A stretch of DNA of 64,000 bases from positions 1 through 64,000 of the forward strand of contig SYLI01000053.1 in the NCBI GenBank assembly GCA_005809105.1. Reading direction: 5' to 3'. Position numbers and translations under genes: made by a program. Source of the DNA: Verrucomicrobiales bacterium. GTDB taxonomy: Bacteria > Verrucomicrobiota > Verrucomicrobiia > Limisphaerales > UBA1100. The notes under the pieces are model-generated. The model saw only the letters and a program-made list of their open reading frames with translations. It did not search any database and was not told the DNA's origin. This document shows, piece after piece, positions 33,312 through 41,790 of this stretch; within the stretch, counting starts at the first letter, position 1; the number at the start of each line of letters is the position of its first letter.

Positions 33312-34942
33312 AGCGACGGCCCGTCAAAACCCTGATTCGGGAGGCCATTGCGCTCTTGGGGGCGATCCTGGCCGCCGCCGCACCCTTCGCCGCCGCCCAT
33401 CCCATCTCCATGAGCACCGCCACGGTGAACGTGCGCGAGACCGAGGTGCTGGTGGAGCTGCGCATCATGGCCGAGGACCTGGTGTTGCAATACAAGCTCA
33501 AGCCCGACGCGGAGCCGCGCTACACGCCCGCCGATCTCAACCGCACGGCGCATGCCCATCAGGATTTTCTGCTTCGACATTTCACGGTGCGCAATGCCCA
33601 GGGCGAGGCGCTGGCCGGCACGGTGCTGCGCATGGACACCGAGCAGGTGGCCCAAGGCGCGCTCTTGACCGAACTCATGGCCCGCAACGTGGTGTACTTG
33701 ATGCGCTATCCGGTGGGCGCGCCGCCGCCCTTTCTCACGTTCACGCAGAATCTGGGCGGTGCCAAGGCCGGGGCGCCTTCGGTGATGGACCTTCTCGTGC
33801 TGCAGAAGGGCGTGTGGCTGGACACGCCCTTTCAGGTGCTGGCCGGCCAACCCCATACCGTACGGCTGACGTGGGGTGCCGGGCCCATCGAGCCTCCGAA
33901 GAACTGGCGCGAACTCAAGGCGCGCCGGGAGGAGGAGTTTCGCCAGCGCCTCGGCATCACCAGCTACGCGGGCATCTACTCGTACCTCTACCTCACGGCC
34001 CACGAGGTGCGCCACGAAATCCTCGTGCCCGCGCTTACGTTTGAACACTGGGTGCCGCTGACCCGCCGTCACCCTGATTTTCTCGACGTGGATGAGCAGC
34101 AGGCGGCGCGTGCCCGCATCGAGGCCTATTTTCGCGATCGCCACCCCGCCACACTGGACGGCCTCACCGTCAAGGCCACGCTGGCGCGCGTGGACTTCTT
34201 CGGGCTGGACATCAACGATTTTGCAACCCAGGCGCCGCCGCGCCGCGTGGGCATGCACCAGGCGCGTCTGGGGATCATCCTGAGCTACCCTGCCACGCAG
34301 GCGCCGCGCAATGTGGAGGTGCGCTGGGACGCCTTCCACAAGCACGTCGCCTTCCTGCGCAGCACCGTCTATGTGTACGACCAGCCGCCGCGCGAGCACT
34401 TCTTCATCGAGGACAAGCCCGTGTTCCAATGGACGGCGCCCGTGGGAACGCGCCCGCCCCCGCCACCGCGGCCCGTCCTCCACCAACTCGACGTGCGGCA
34501 GCCCGCGCCCCGCGATGCGGCGCTCATCTTCACCGCGCTGCACCGAAACCTCTACCGCGCCTTCGACCAGCGCGGCGACCGCGACATTTACGACGCGCTG
34601 GCCGCCAGCGTGGACGGGCCATTGCTGAGGCAGCTCTACCTGCAATTCCAGCGCAGCCTGTTGATGGAGGAACAGGGCGGTGCCGTCTCGCGCGTGCAAT
34701 CGGTGCGCATCCAGGAGGGCGCGGCGCGGGCCACGCGAGCGGGCGCGGGCTTCGAGTATCCCTGCCGATGGCGCGTCACCGGCACCGTCGAACACTGGGG
34801 GCACATCCACACGCGTGAGAACGAGTACGAGGGCACCTTCACTCTCGCGCCCACGCCCGGGGGCTGGCGCGTCACCGACTACGAGTTGACGGGCCAGAAG
34901 CGGGTTGGATTTCAGACGGGCCTGCGCGCCCCCCCGCCGTAG
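33308..34942 (+). CDS. Exported unknown protein, predicted mature N-terminus His-Pro
   Basis: I do not recognise the family. 544 residues from GTG 33308, coupled to the previous gene by a GTGA overlap. The signal peptide ends AAAAPFAAA and cleavage would leave HPISMSTATVNV. A free N-terminal His-Pro after cleavage is common in secreted metal-related proteins (HupE-like, DUF6702-like), so metal binding is possible, not shown. The body is predicted mainly beta with charged helices (REEEFRQRLG), a His-containing segment (AHEVRHEILVPALTFEHW), a Pro-rich run PPPPPRPVL and a C-terminal domain (YPCRWRVTGTVEHWGHIHTR). No membrane helix after the signal. It precedes an ABC ATPase gene by 4 bp. Confidence 0.75.
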   Translation: MKRRPVKTLIREAIALLGAILAAAAPFAAAHPISMSTATVNVRETEVLVELRIMAEDLVLQYKLKPDAEPRYTPADLNRTAHAHQDFLLRHFTVRNAQGEALAGTVLRMDTEQVAQGALLTELMARNVVYLMRYPVGAPPPFLTFTQNLGGAKAGAPSVMDLLVLQKGVWLDTPFQVLAGQPHTVRLTWGAGPIEPPKNWRELKARREEEFRQRLGITSYAGIYSYLYLTAHEVRHEILVPALTFEHWVPLTRRHPDFLDVDEQQAARARIEAYFRDRHPATLDGLTVKATLARVDFFGLDINDFATQAPPRRVGMHQARLGIILSYPATQAPRNVEVRWDAFHKHVAFLRSTVYVYDQPPREHFFIEDKPVFQWTAPVGTRPPPPPRPVLHQLDVRQPAPRDAALIFTALHRNLYRAFDQRGDRDIYDALAASVDGPLLRQLYLQFQRSLLMEEQGGAVSRVQSVRIQEGAARATRAGAGFEYPCRWRVTGTVEHWGHIHTRENEYEGTFTLAPTPGGWRVTDYELTGQKRVGFQTGLRAPPP

Positions 34943-34946
34943 TCGC

Positions 34947-35612
34947 ATGGAAATCCGAGTGCAGAATCTCGAGTTTGGCTACGCCGGTGCGCCCGGATTT
35001 AACCTGCGCGTGGCGCGGTGGGAACTGTCCTCCGGCCAGTGCGTCGCCCTCACCGGCCCAAGCGGCTCGGGCAAGACCACGCTCCTGCGCCTGCTCGCCG
35101 GCATGCTCGTCCCCCAGCGCGGACACATCCACGCCGACGCCCAGCCGCTGGCCGCACTCTCCGACGCCCAGCGCCGCGCCTTTCGCATCCGGCGCGTCGG
35201 CTTCGTGTTCCAGGATTTCCGCCTGCTCGACTATCTCGACGTGCGCCAGAATCTGCTGCTGCCCTATCGCATCAACGACGCCCTTCCCATGGATGAGGCC
35301 GTGCATGCGCGATTGGAGACACTGGCTCACCATCTGGGAATCGCGCACCGGCTTGGCCACAACGCGCGGGACCTCTCGCACGGCGAAAAGCAGCGCGCCG
35401 CCGTCGCACGCGCCCTGCTGCCTGGGCCGCGCCTGCTGCTGGCCGACGAGCCCACCGGAAGCCTCGATCCGGACAACGCCGGCCGCCTCGCCAGCCTTCT
35501 GCTGGAGCACGCCCGCGAGAGCGGCGCCACGCTCGTCGCCGCCACTCATGATCCAGAGCTGGCCCGCCGATTTGATGGCGCGGTCAGCGTCAACACCCTC
35601 GCCGCCCTCTGA
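34947..35612 (+). CDS. ABC ATPase, LolD/MacB-like
   Basis: 221 residues from ATG 34947 (MEIRVQNLEFGYAG). Walker A GPSGSGKTTLLRLLAGML, Q-loop FVFQDFRLLDYLD, signature LSHGEKQRAAVARAL (the usual LSGGQ altered), Walker B LLLADEPTGSLDPDN and switch His in AATHDPE. The form is that of LolD/MacB/FtsE-type ATPases, not of ZnuC. Its partner is the FtsX-like permease that starts 2 bp after its stop. Cytoplasmic face of the membrane. Confidence 0.92.
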   Translation: MEIRVQNLEFGYAGAPGFNLRVARWELSSGQCVALTGPSGSGKTTLLRLLAGMLVPQRGHIHADAQPLAALSDAQRRAFRIRRVGFVFQDFRLLDYLDVRQNLLLPYRINDALPMDEAVHARLETLAHHLGIAHRLGHNARDLSHGEKQRAAVARALLPGPRLLLADEPTGSLDPDNAGRLASLLLEHARESGATLVAATHDPELARRFDGAVSVNTLAAL

Positions 35613-35614
35613 CC

Positions 35615-36817
35615 ATGCGGCACCGACTTTTCCTCGCATGGCTTCACCTGCGGCACCATCGTGTGCGCTCCGCCATCCTGCTGGCGTGCCTGACGCTCAG
35701 CTTCTGCCTGCCGCTGGCCAGCCACTGGCTGGTGCGCGAGTTTGACCACCGCCTGAGCGGGCGCGCCCAGATTGGCCGCGCCACGCCCCTCATCGTGGGG
35801 GCGCGCGGCAGCCGGTTTGACCTGGTGCTGCATGCGCTCCATTTCCGGCCGCTCGCGGGAGGCGGCGTGTTTGACGCCTCGGAACTGGCGCGTCTGCGCG
35901 CCGCGCAGACTGCCACGCCCGTGCCACTCTGCCTGCTCGATTTCAAAAGCCGCCGCGGGCGCGCCTTCCCCATCGTTGGCACCACGCTGGATTATTTTGA
36001 ACTGCGACGGCTGGTCGTGGCCTCCGGCGAGGGGTTGACGATGCTGGGCGACTGTGTGCTGGGCGCGGGCGCCGCCGACGCGCTGGGCGTTGCGCCCGGC
36101 GGCACCCTGACGCCCGATCCGCGCAGCCTTTCGGATTTGTCCAGCCTGCCGCTCAAACTGTCGGTGGCTGGGGTTCTCGCGCCAACGCGCACGGCGGATG
36201 ACGACGCCATCTTTGTGGACATCAAGACGGCGTGGGTGCTGGCCGGACTGGGCCACGGGCATGACCCTGCCACGGCCGATCCGGCAGTGCGCCTGCCGGG
36301 GGCTCCGACCAATCAGGTGGTGTTTAACGACGCCCTGCCCGTGGCGGGGTTGATCCAGCCTGAGAATCTCGCCTCCTTCCATTTCCACGGCGACCTTTCG
36401 CGGCGCCCGCTGACGGCCATTCTAGCTCTGCCGCACAGCGAGCGCGACTCGGTGCTGCTGCAGGGCGACCGCGCCTACCTCTCGGGTGCGGGCCCCCTGC
36501 AAGCGCTGGTGCCCGCGCAGGTCGCCGGACAGATGGTGGAGATGGCGCTGCGCGTGAAGCGCTATGTGGACGCGCATGATGTGGTGGTCGCGGTGGGCAC
36601 GGTGCTGTTTCTCTCGCTGATGGTGCTGCTCTCACTGCGACTGCGGCGCGAGGAAATGGAAACCCTCTTTGCGCTGGGATGCAGCCGCGGAACGATGTTC
36701 GCGCTGCAGGCGTTGGAGCTGCTGATGCTTTTGGCGGCGAGCGCCGCGCTGGCGGCCGCACTGGCGTGGGCATTTGCCGCGCAGGCCGACCGTTGGATGC
36801 GGGGGGCGGGACTGTGA
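35615..36817 (+). CDS. FtsX/MacB-like ABC permease
   Basis: 400 residues. One N-terminal helix (VRSAILLACLTLSFCLPLA), a periplasmic domain of about 280 residues, and three C-terminal helices (VVVAVGTVLFLSLMVLLSL; ALELLMLLAASAALAAALAW). Between helices 2 and 3 it has REEMETLFALGCSRGTM, equivalent to the REIGVRRALGA loop of MacB. The periplasmic part contains a small His cluster, GLGHGHDP, and a FHFHGD motif. Such permeases do not usually form an import channel but transmit force to periplasmic partners, which makes the pairing with a ZnuA-like protein notable. Its stop overlaps the lipoprotein start by GTGA. Confidence 0.88.
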   Translation: MRHRLFLAWLHLRHHRVRSAILLACLTLSFCLPLASHWLVREFDHRLSGRAQIGRATPLIVGARGSRFDLVLHALHFRPLAGGGVFDASELARLRAAQTATPVPLCLLDFKSRRGRAFPIVGTTLDYFELRRLVVASGEGLTMLGDCVLGAGAADALGVAPGGTLTPDPRSLSDLSSLPLKLSVAGVLAPTRTADDDAIFVDIKTAWVLAGLGHGHDPATADPAVRLPGAPTNQVVFNDALPVAGLIQPENLASFHFHGDLSRRPLTAILALPHSERDSVLLQGDRAYLSGAGPLQALVPAQVAGQMVEMALRVKRYVDAHDVVVAVGTVLFLSLMVLLSLRLRREEMETLFALGCSRGTMFALQALELLMLLAASAALAAALAWAFAAQADRWMRGAGL

Positions 36818-37776
36818 AGCGCCCGCGCTTGGAATTGCTGACCTTTGCTGCGCTGGCGGCGCTGCTATTGGCAATGGCCGGCTGCCCCGCACCGCCAATA
36901 CGGCCGACGCCTGCCGCATCGGGGACAGGCCCGTTGCGGATTCTCGCTGCCAATCACCCGCTGCAATACTTTGCAGGGCGCATCGCGGGCACGGCTGCTG
37001 TGGTGACGCAACCGGCACCCGCGGGCGAGGACCCGGCCGACTGGCATCCGCTGCCCGCTCAGATTCGGACGTTCATTCACGAATGCCAGAAGGCCGACCT
37101 CATGTTGCTCAACACCCCCGGCTACAGCCGCTGGCTGGATTGGGGGTCGTGGGCGGAAGCAAGGATGGTTCACACGACGGGCACTTTCACCGACCACCTG
37201 TTGCGGCTTGAGGAACCATCTCAGGCGGGCACCCACCGGCATGGCAACGGCACGGCGCACGGCCACGGTGAATGGGCGGGCACTGTCTGGCTGGATCCGC
37301 AGCTTGCGTTGCGCCAAGCGCAGGCCACTGCCGCGGCGCTTGCCCGACTGCGCCCGACGCAGGCGGCCGAGTTTGATGCCAATCTGCGTGGGCTGGAGAA
37401 CGACCTTCAGGCGTTGCACCGCGACTGGACACAGTTGCTCCAGGGGCACGAGGAGTTGCCGCTGCTCGCCTCGCATCCGGTCTATCAATACTTCCAAAAG
37501 CGGTACCGGCTGAATCTGCGGAGCGTCCACTGGGAGCCTGACCAGATGCCCGACGAGGCGCAATGGGCGGAGCTTGAAGCGCTGCGGCAGAAACATCCGG
37601 CGCGCCTGATGCTCTGGGAGGGAACGCCCCTGCCGGCGGTTGGCGAACGGCTGCGCGAGATGGGGATTGCCGTGGTGGTGGTCTCGCCCGGGTTCGCCGC
37701 GCCGCAAAAGGGCGACCATCTGGATTTAATGCGGAGGAATGTGGCGGCGATGCGAGCTGCACTCTCCGAACCCTGA
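36814..37776 (+). CDS. ZnuA-like metal-binding lipoprotein
   Basis: 320 residues from GTG 36814: lipoprotein signal ALLLAMAGC (Cys24), then the cluster A-I metal-binding fold. Motifs in order: AANHPLQYFAGRIAG, GEDPADWHPLPAQIRTF in place of the usual DPHDYEPTP region (the His is shifted), LMLLNTPGYSRWLD, a His-rich loop HRHGNGTAHGHGEW (141-154), TVWLDPQLALRQA, LLASHPVYQYFQKRY and HWEPDQMPDEAQW. Classical ZnuA passes Zn or Mn to ZnuBC; no ZnuB- or ZnuC-type gene is here, and the ATPase and permease beside it are of LolD/FtsX type. It closes the five-gene run. Confidence 0.88.
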   Translation: MKRPRLELLTFAALAALLLAMAGCPAPPIRPTPAASGTGPLRILAANHPLQYFAGRIAGTAAVVTQPAPAGEDPADWHPLPAQIRTFIHECQKADLMLLNTPGYSRWLDWGSWAEARMVHTTGTFTDHLLRLEEPSQAGTHRHGNGTAHGHGEWAGTVWLDPQLALRQAQATAAALARLRPTQAAEFDANLRGLENDLQALHRDWTQLLQGHEELPLLASHPVYQYFQKRYRLNLRSVHWEPDQMPDEAQWAELEALRQKHPARLMLWEGTPLPAVGERLREMGIAVVVVSPGFAAPQKGDHLDLMRRNVAAMRAALSEP

Positions 37777-37917
37777 AGCTGCGGTGAGGTTGTTCACACG
37801 CCCCGAAAGGCGCGCCAGCAAGTTTGTGTTGGCCAGAGATTTCGCGCTCGCATAATTGCCCTCCAAGAGGAGGAGAAACCCATTCGGAGGAGGGGAGCCA
37901 TCGACATCCTGCGCCAA

Positions 37918-40900
37918 TTGAGCTGCGCGTGGCGCCAGCCCACGCAACCGGGAGGGTTCCCTCGCGTCTTGTCCCGCTGGGCATGGAGCAGTCTGGCTGC
38001 GGCCTGCCTGTGGCTGGGAGTTGCCCCCGTGGAGGCCTTCGTGCTCATCGGCCCCATGGAAACCAACCGGCTGACGACCACCAACGTCGGCACCACCATC
38101 GACCTCAATTACTGGGACGATCTGGGTGGGCCCAAGGAGGCAAAGAATTTCTACCGGTGGAACATGCCCAAGCTGACGTACGCATTTGACGCCAGCTTCA
38201 TCAACTACTTCGGGTTGGAAGGCCGGTTCGCGGTGAACGAGGCCGTCGCGGTGCTCAACGACTTCTTCAATAACGAGGACTACACGGGGGTAAGCGCACT
38301 GCGCATCGCCGATTCCAAGCACGGGTTTCTCGGCAACTACAACACGACGTGGGTCAACACCACGGCGCGCAACTCGCAGGTGCTCGACATCAAATCGCTG
38401 ACGCTGGGGCTGCTGCTCAACCATCTGGGAGTGGGCAACCCGCACCGCTGGGCCTTCAGCATCCATGACGCGACGACCAATCAGGCCAACACGATGGTGA
38501 ACTTCCGCGTGCGCCTGCGAAATTACGACCCGCTCACCTACCGCCCCACCGACTTCATCAACGGCGTGCAATACAGCTACCGGCTGGTGCACGACGGCAC
38601 CAATTCTCCGGGACTGAACAACGGCCCGGCCTTCATCATGCCGACCTTTGCCGACATGGAGGAGTTCACCACCGACATCAGCGGCAATGCGTGGTCGGCC
38701 GTGGCTGGCATTGGCGACGCCTTCTACGGCAACTCGCTGGTGTATTGGACCGACAAGCCCACGCTCTTTGACTTTGGCGTGTATTTCGATGGCAAGAATG
38801 CGATGGGCGGCAAGCGCCAGCCGCGCCACGCGCTGACGTACGATGACGCGGGTGGGCTCAAGTACCTCTACCGCACCAACAATTTTGTGTTCGAAACACT
38901 GCCGCTGGACGTCGTGCTGGTCGTGCCCTCGCAACTGCTGCCCCTGACAGCCGTGCCGGTCTTTCCCGGGCCCACGGGCCGGCTCTTCCCCGACACGCTG
39001 GGCGGCAATCAAGGCTTCATCCCTCGGCGCAACACCGCCTTCATTCCTGCGCTGCCCATCACCTCGGTGCTGCCCGCGCAGGGTCCGCCGCCGTTTTACG
39101 ATCTGGCCATGCGGGGCGGCGTGGACCAAATGCAGCTCATCGAGCAGCCCTTCGACTCGCTTTTGGGCATCACGTTCACGGCCACCAACATCATCTGGAC
39201 CGACACCTTTATCACCACCAACGGCCAGACGGTACTGGGCCGCAACAACACCTTCCCGGGATCGGAGCTTTATCTCGGCGTCCCCACACTGCGATTTGCC
39301 ACGCAGACGGTCGGCCGACCGGTGTTCCAGCCCGACATCATCTTTGTGGCCGACGATCTGGGTTTATCGCCCGACGGCGTGCCCATCGGCTGGAACCGCA
39401 CGGACTCGCTGGGCTGGATCGACAATTTCACGAACAACCTGGGGCCCACGGTGACGTTTGAGACCAACATGGGGCCGGGCGTCATCATCGGCCCCATTCA
39501 ATTCACCTACCACAAGGTGCACGAGGACTTTGAGGTGCTCTGGTCTGGGCAGGCCAGTGTGGTGGGCAACACGCAGTCCTACTCGCTGTGGGGCCACCTG
39601 CAGGGCCCGGGCCCCGACGACATCGTGCTCTTCCCGCGCGACGTGCGCATGTCCATCGTGGAGAATGCCGTGGCACCGGCCACGAGCGTGCCGCTGATTT
39701 CCAAGGTGTCGGACAACGGCGAGAAGACCAGCGAGGGTTTCACCCTCAGGCGCACCGAGGAAAAACTCACGCTGCTGGGCAGCCTGCTCGCGTCGGTGAC
39801 CGCCATCGAGGTGCTTAACGGCAACGTCGTCGTGCAGACCATCGTGCCGGCCACGCGCTACATCGTCTCCGATCAGCGCATGGACATCCCCCCCGGCGTC
39901 ATCAGCGACGCCGCCGAGGGCGTGGCGCGGTCGTTCCGCGTCTGGAACACGGTGGGTGTGAGCGAGAAGGCGACCGACACGTTTACCATCGAGTCCGGGC
40001 GGCCCGTCATCACCGGCACCTCGGCCGACGATGCGGTGCATGACCGCGCCCAAGAGCTGACCCTGCGCGGCTATGGCTTTAAGAGCACCGAGAGCGGCGC
40101 ACTGAAAATCGCCTACCTGCGCGTGGACAGCGGCACCGGGCTGGCCATCACGCCCTCGGATGGCAACGTGACGGCCGTCACCATCGATGTCTTGAGCGAC
40201 ACGCTGGCTGTCGTGCCGGTCAACGGCATCAGCAGCCTGGCCGACGGCAGCAACCGGCGCGTGCGGGTTTCACGCAAATATCCCACCCTCACCGCCCCCG
40301 CGGAGACCGTGCTCAGCCCCACCAACAACGTGCGACTGATGACGGCCATCACGGCCAGGCCGGTCATCGCCGCCTACCAGGCGTTCGGCCAGAGCGCGCT
40401 GGGGGGCGAGTTTAGGCGCGACACGCTCATGGAAGTCAACGGCACCGGCCTCAACACGGCCATCCGCATCGAACTTGTGGACGGCAGCGGCAGTGCCTTG
40501 GGCACTCCGGTCGCCGTGGATCTGCCCCACGCGGCCATCCATGTGGAGGACAAGGGCACGCGCATCCAGATTGCCGCGGATGCCTTTCTGAGCCCCGAAG
40601 CCGATGGCAATCACTCCACGCTGCTGCGGCAGTTCAAGGTGTTTAATGCCGTGGGCAACACCGCCAGCAACAGCTCGCTTCGGTTCAACGTCAACGTGCA
40701 ACCCCGCGTGGACTCGCTGGCGGCGTTCAACACGTCGGGCGCGTGGAATCGCGACAATGCCACCGGCGACAAGATCACCATCACCGGCTACGGACTGGGC
40801 GCGGTGGGCCGCATCGAGGTTCAGACCTATGAGGGTGCCGAACTGGTGCCACAGCCTTTTCTCGAACTCACCCCCAACATGCCCGGCGTGGTCGTGACCG

Positions 40901-41778
40901 ATGCCGCCATCACGATCGACCCACAGAAGCTGGGCGACATCGCCGCGGCAGGCTTTCACGGCGCGACGAGTGCCGACTCCACATCGGCGAACACCTACCG
41001 CGTTTTCAAGCTCTTGAGCGCGCGCGCCCCTGTGAGGTCGTCCTCGGCCCAGCGTTTCATCGTGGGAGTGCCCCCCACCTTTAGCTCCCTGAATGGAACC
41101 ACTGCCAACAACTACCGTCGTGACGCCGACACGCTGCTCATTAACGGCGGCGGGATGGGCATGGCCACGCGCGTGGAACTGGTGGACGCTGCCGGGATTG
41201 CCATCGCAGGGACGCACGCGCTGGACACCTCGGGTGGATTGTCCGCCCCGTCCACGACGCAGCTCTCCATCGCCGCGAAGGCCACCGGCTGGAGCAATAT
41301 CGCACATCTTCTGGACTCGCCGGCCGACCTAGGCCGCCGCGTCCGCGTCACCACGCCCTTTGGTGTGGTGACCAGCCCTGCCAACAGCGCGGGTGCCTTC
41401 ACGGTCTCGGCCACGCCGGCGTTCGGCCCCACGGCGCAGAACACCTTCTCGGGTGGCGGCTATGACGGCAGCAGCGGCAATGGAACCTATGACTTAAGCG
41501 ATGGCAATCTCATGGTGACCGGGCAGAATTTCCGGGGCGTCAAGCGCGTGTTCCTGGAGGACAGCAATGGCACGTCCTACGCCAGCGTGCCGCTCAATCC
41601 CGCGGCACCCCCCAATGGCATCGCCTTCAACGCCGAGGGCACGCAGATGGTGATTACGTCGGGCTTTGCGGGCTTTAGCAACTGGGCCACACAGAACGCG
41701 ACCAATCCCAAGTTCGTGACGGTCTTGAGCGCGGCGAACATCAACGCCACATCGCCCGTCATCCTGACGCGGCCCTAA
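37918..41778 (+). CDS. Large exported protein with tandem IPT/TIG-like domains
   Basis: 1286 residues. The N-terminus has a signal sequence (SSLAAACLWLGVAPVEA). Residues 40-590 form an unrecognised region starting WNMPKLTYAFDASFINYFG, reminiscent of secreted peptidase folds, but no HExxH or other zinc motif is present. From about 590 on there are six similar beta-sandwich units of 105-125 residues starting near 592, 696, 815, 928, 1051 and 1166; typical cores are LTLRGYGF, LMEVNGTGL, ITITGYGLG, LLINGGGMG and LMVTGQNFRG, as in IPT/TIG domains of surface proteins. The start is unsure: TTG 37918 is used, but AGGAGGGG lies 22 bp upstream of it. Probably on the cell surface or secreted; binding partner unknown. 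141 bp of apparently empty DNA precede it. Confidence 0.8.
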   Translation: MSCAWRQPTQPGGFPRVLSRWAWSSLAAACLWLGVAPVEAFVLIGPMETNRLTTTNVGTTIDLNYWDDLGGPKEAKNFYRWNMPKLTYAFDASFINYFGLEGRFAVNEAVAVLNDFFNNEDYTGVSALRIADSKHGFLGNYNTTWVNTTARNSQVLDIKSLTLGLLLNHLGVGNPHRWAFSIHDATTNQANTMVNFRVRLRNYDPLTYRPTDFINGVQYSYRLVHDGTNSPGLNNGPAFIMPTFADMEEFTTDISGNAWSAVAGIGDAFYGNSLVYWTDKPTLFDFGVYFDGKNAMGGKRQPRHALTYDDAGGLKYLYRTNNFVFETLPLDVVLVVPSQLLPLTAVPVFPGPTGRLFPDTLGGNQGFIPRRNTAFIPALPITSVLPAQGPPPFYDLAMRGGVDQMQLIEQPFDSLLGITFTATNIIWTDTFITTNGQTVLGRNNTFPGSELYLGVPTLRFATQTVGRPVFQPDIIFVADDLGLSPDGVPIGWNRTDSLGWIDNFTNNLGPTVTFETNMGPGVIIGPIQFTYHKVHEDFEVLWSGQASVVGNTQSYSLWGHLQGPGPDDIVLFPRDVRMSIVENAVAPATSVPLISKVSDNGEKTSEGFTLRRTEEKLTLLGSLLASVTAIEVLNGNVVVQTIVPATRYIVSDQRMDIPPGVISDAAEGVARSFRVWNTVGVSEKATDTFTIESGRPVITGTSADDAVHDRAQELTLRGYGFKSTESGALKIAYLRVDSGTGLAITPSDGNVTAVTIDVLSDTLAVVPVNGISSLADGSNRRVRVSRKYPTLTAPAETVLSPTNNVRLMTAITARPVIAAYQAFGQSALGGEFRRDTLMEVNGTGLNTAIRIELVDGSGSALGTPVAVDLPHAAIHVEDKGTRIQIAADAFLSPEADGNHSTLLRQFKVFNAVGNTASNSSLRFNVNVQPRVDSLAAFNTSGAWNRDNATGDKITITGYGLGAVGRIEVQTYEGAELVPQPFLELTPNMPGVVVTDAAITIDPQKLGDIAAAGFHGATSADSTSANTYRVFKLLSARAPVRSSSAQRFIVGVPPTFSSLNGTTANNYRRDADTLLINGGGMGMATRVELVDAAGIAIAGTHALDTSGGLSAPSTTQLSIAAKATGWSNIAHLLDSPADLGRRVRVTTPFGVVTSPANSAGAFTVSATPAFGPTAQNTFSGGGYDGSSGNGTYDLSDGNLMVTGQNFRGVKRVFLEDSNGTSYASVPLNPAAPPNGIAFNAEGTQMVITSGFAGFSNWATQNATNPKFVTVLSAANINATSPVILTRP

Positions 41779-41790
41779 GCTGGATGCGGG

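Noticed and set aside
38020-39690. Secreted zinc peptidase in the N-terminal half of the large exported protein
   Set aside because: The opening motif recalls such folds, but no HExxH or other zinc ligand pattern is found.
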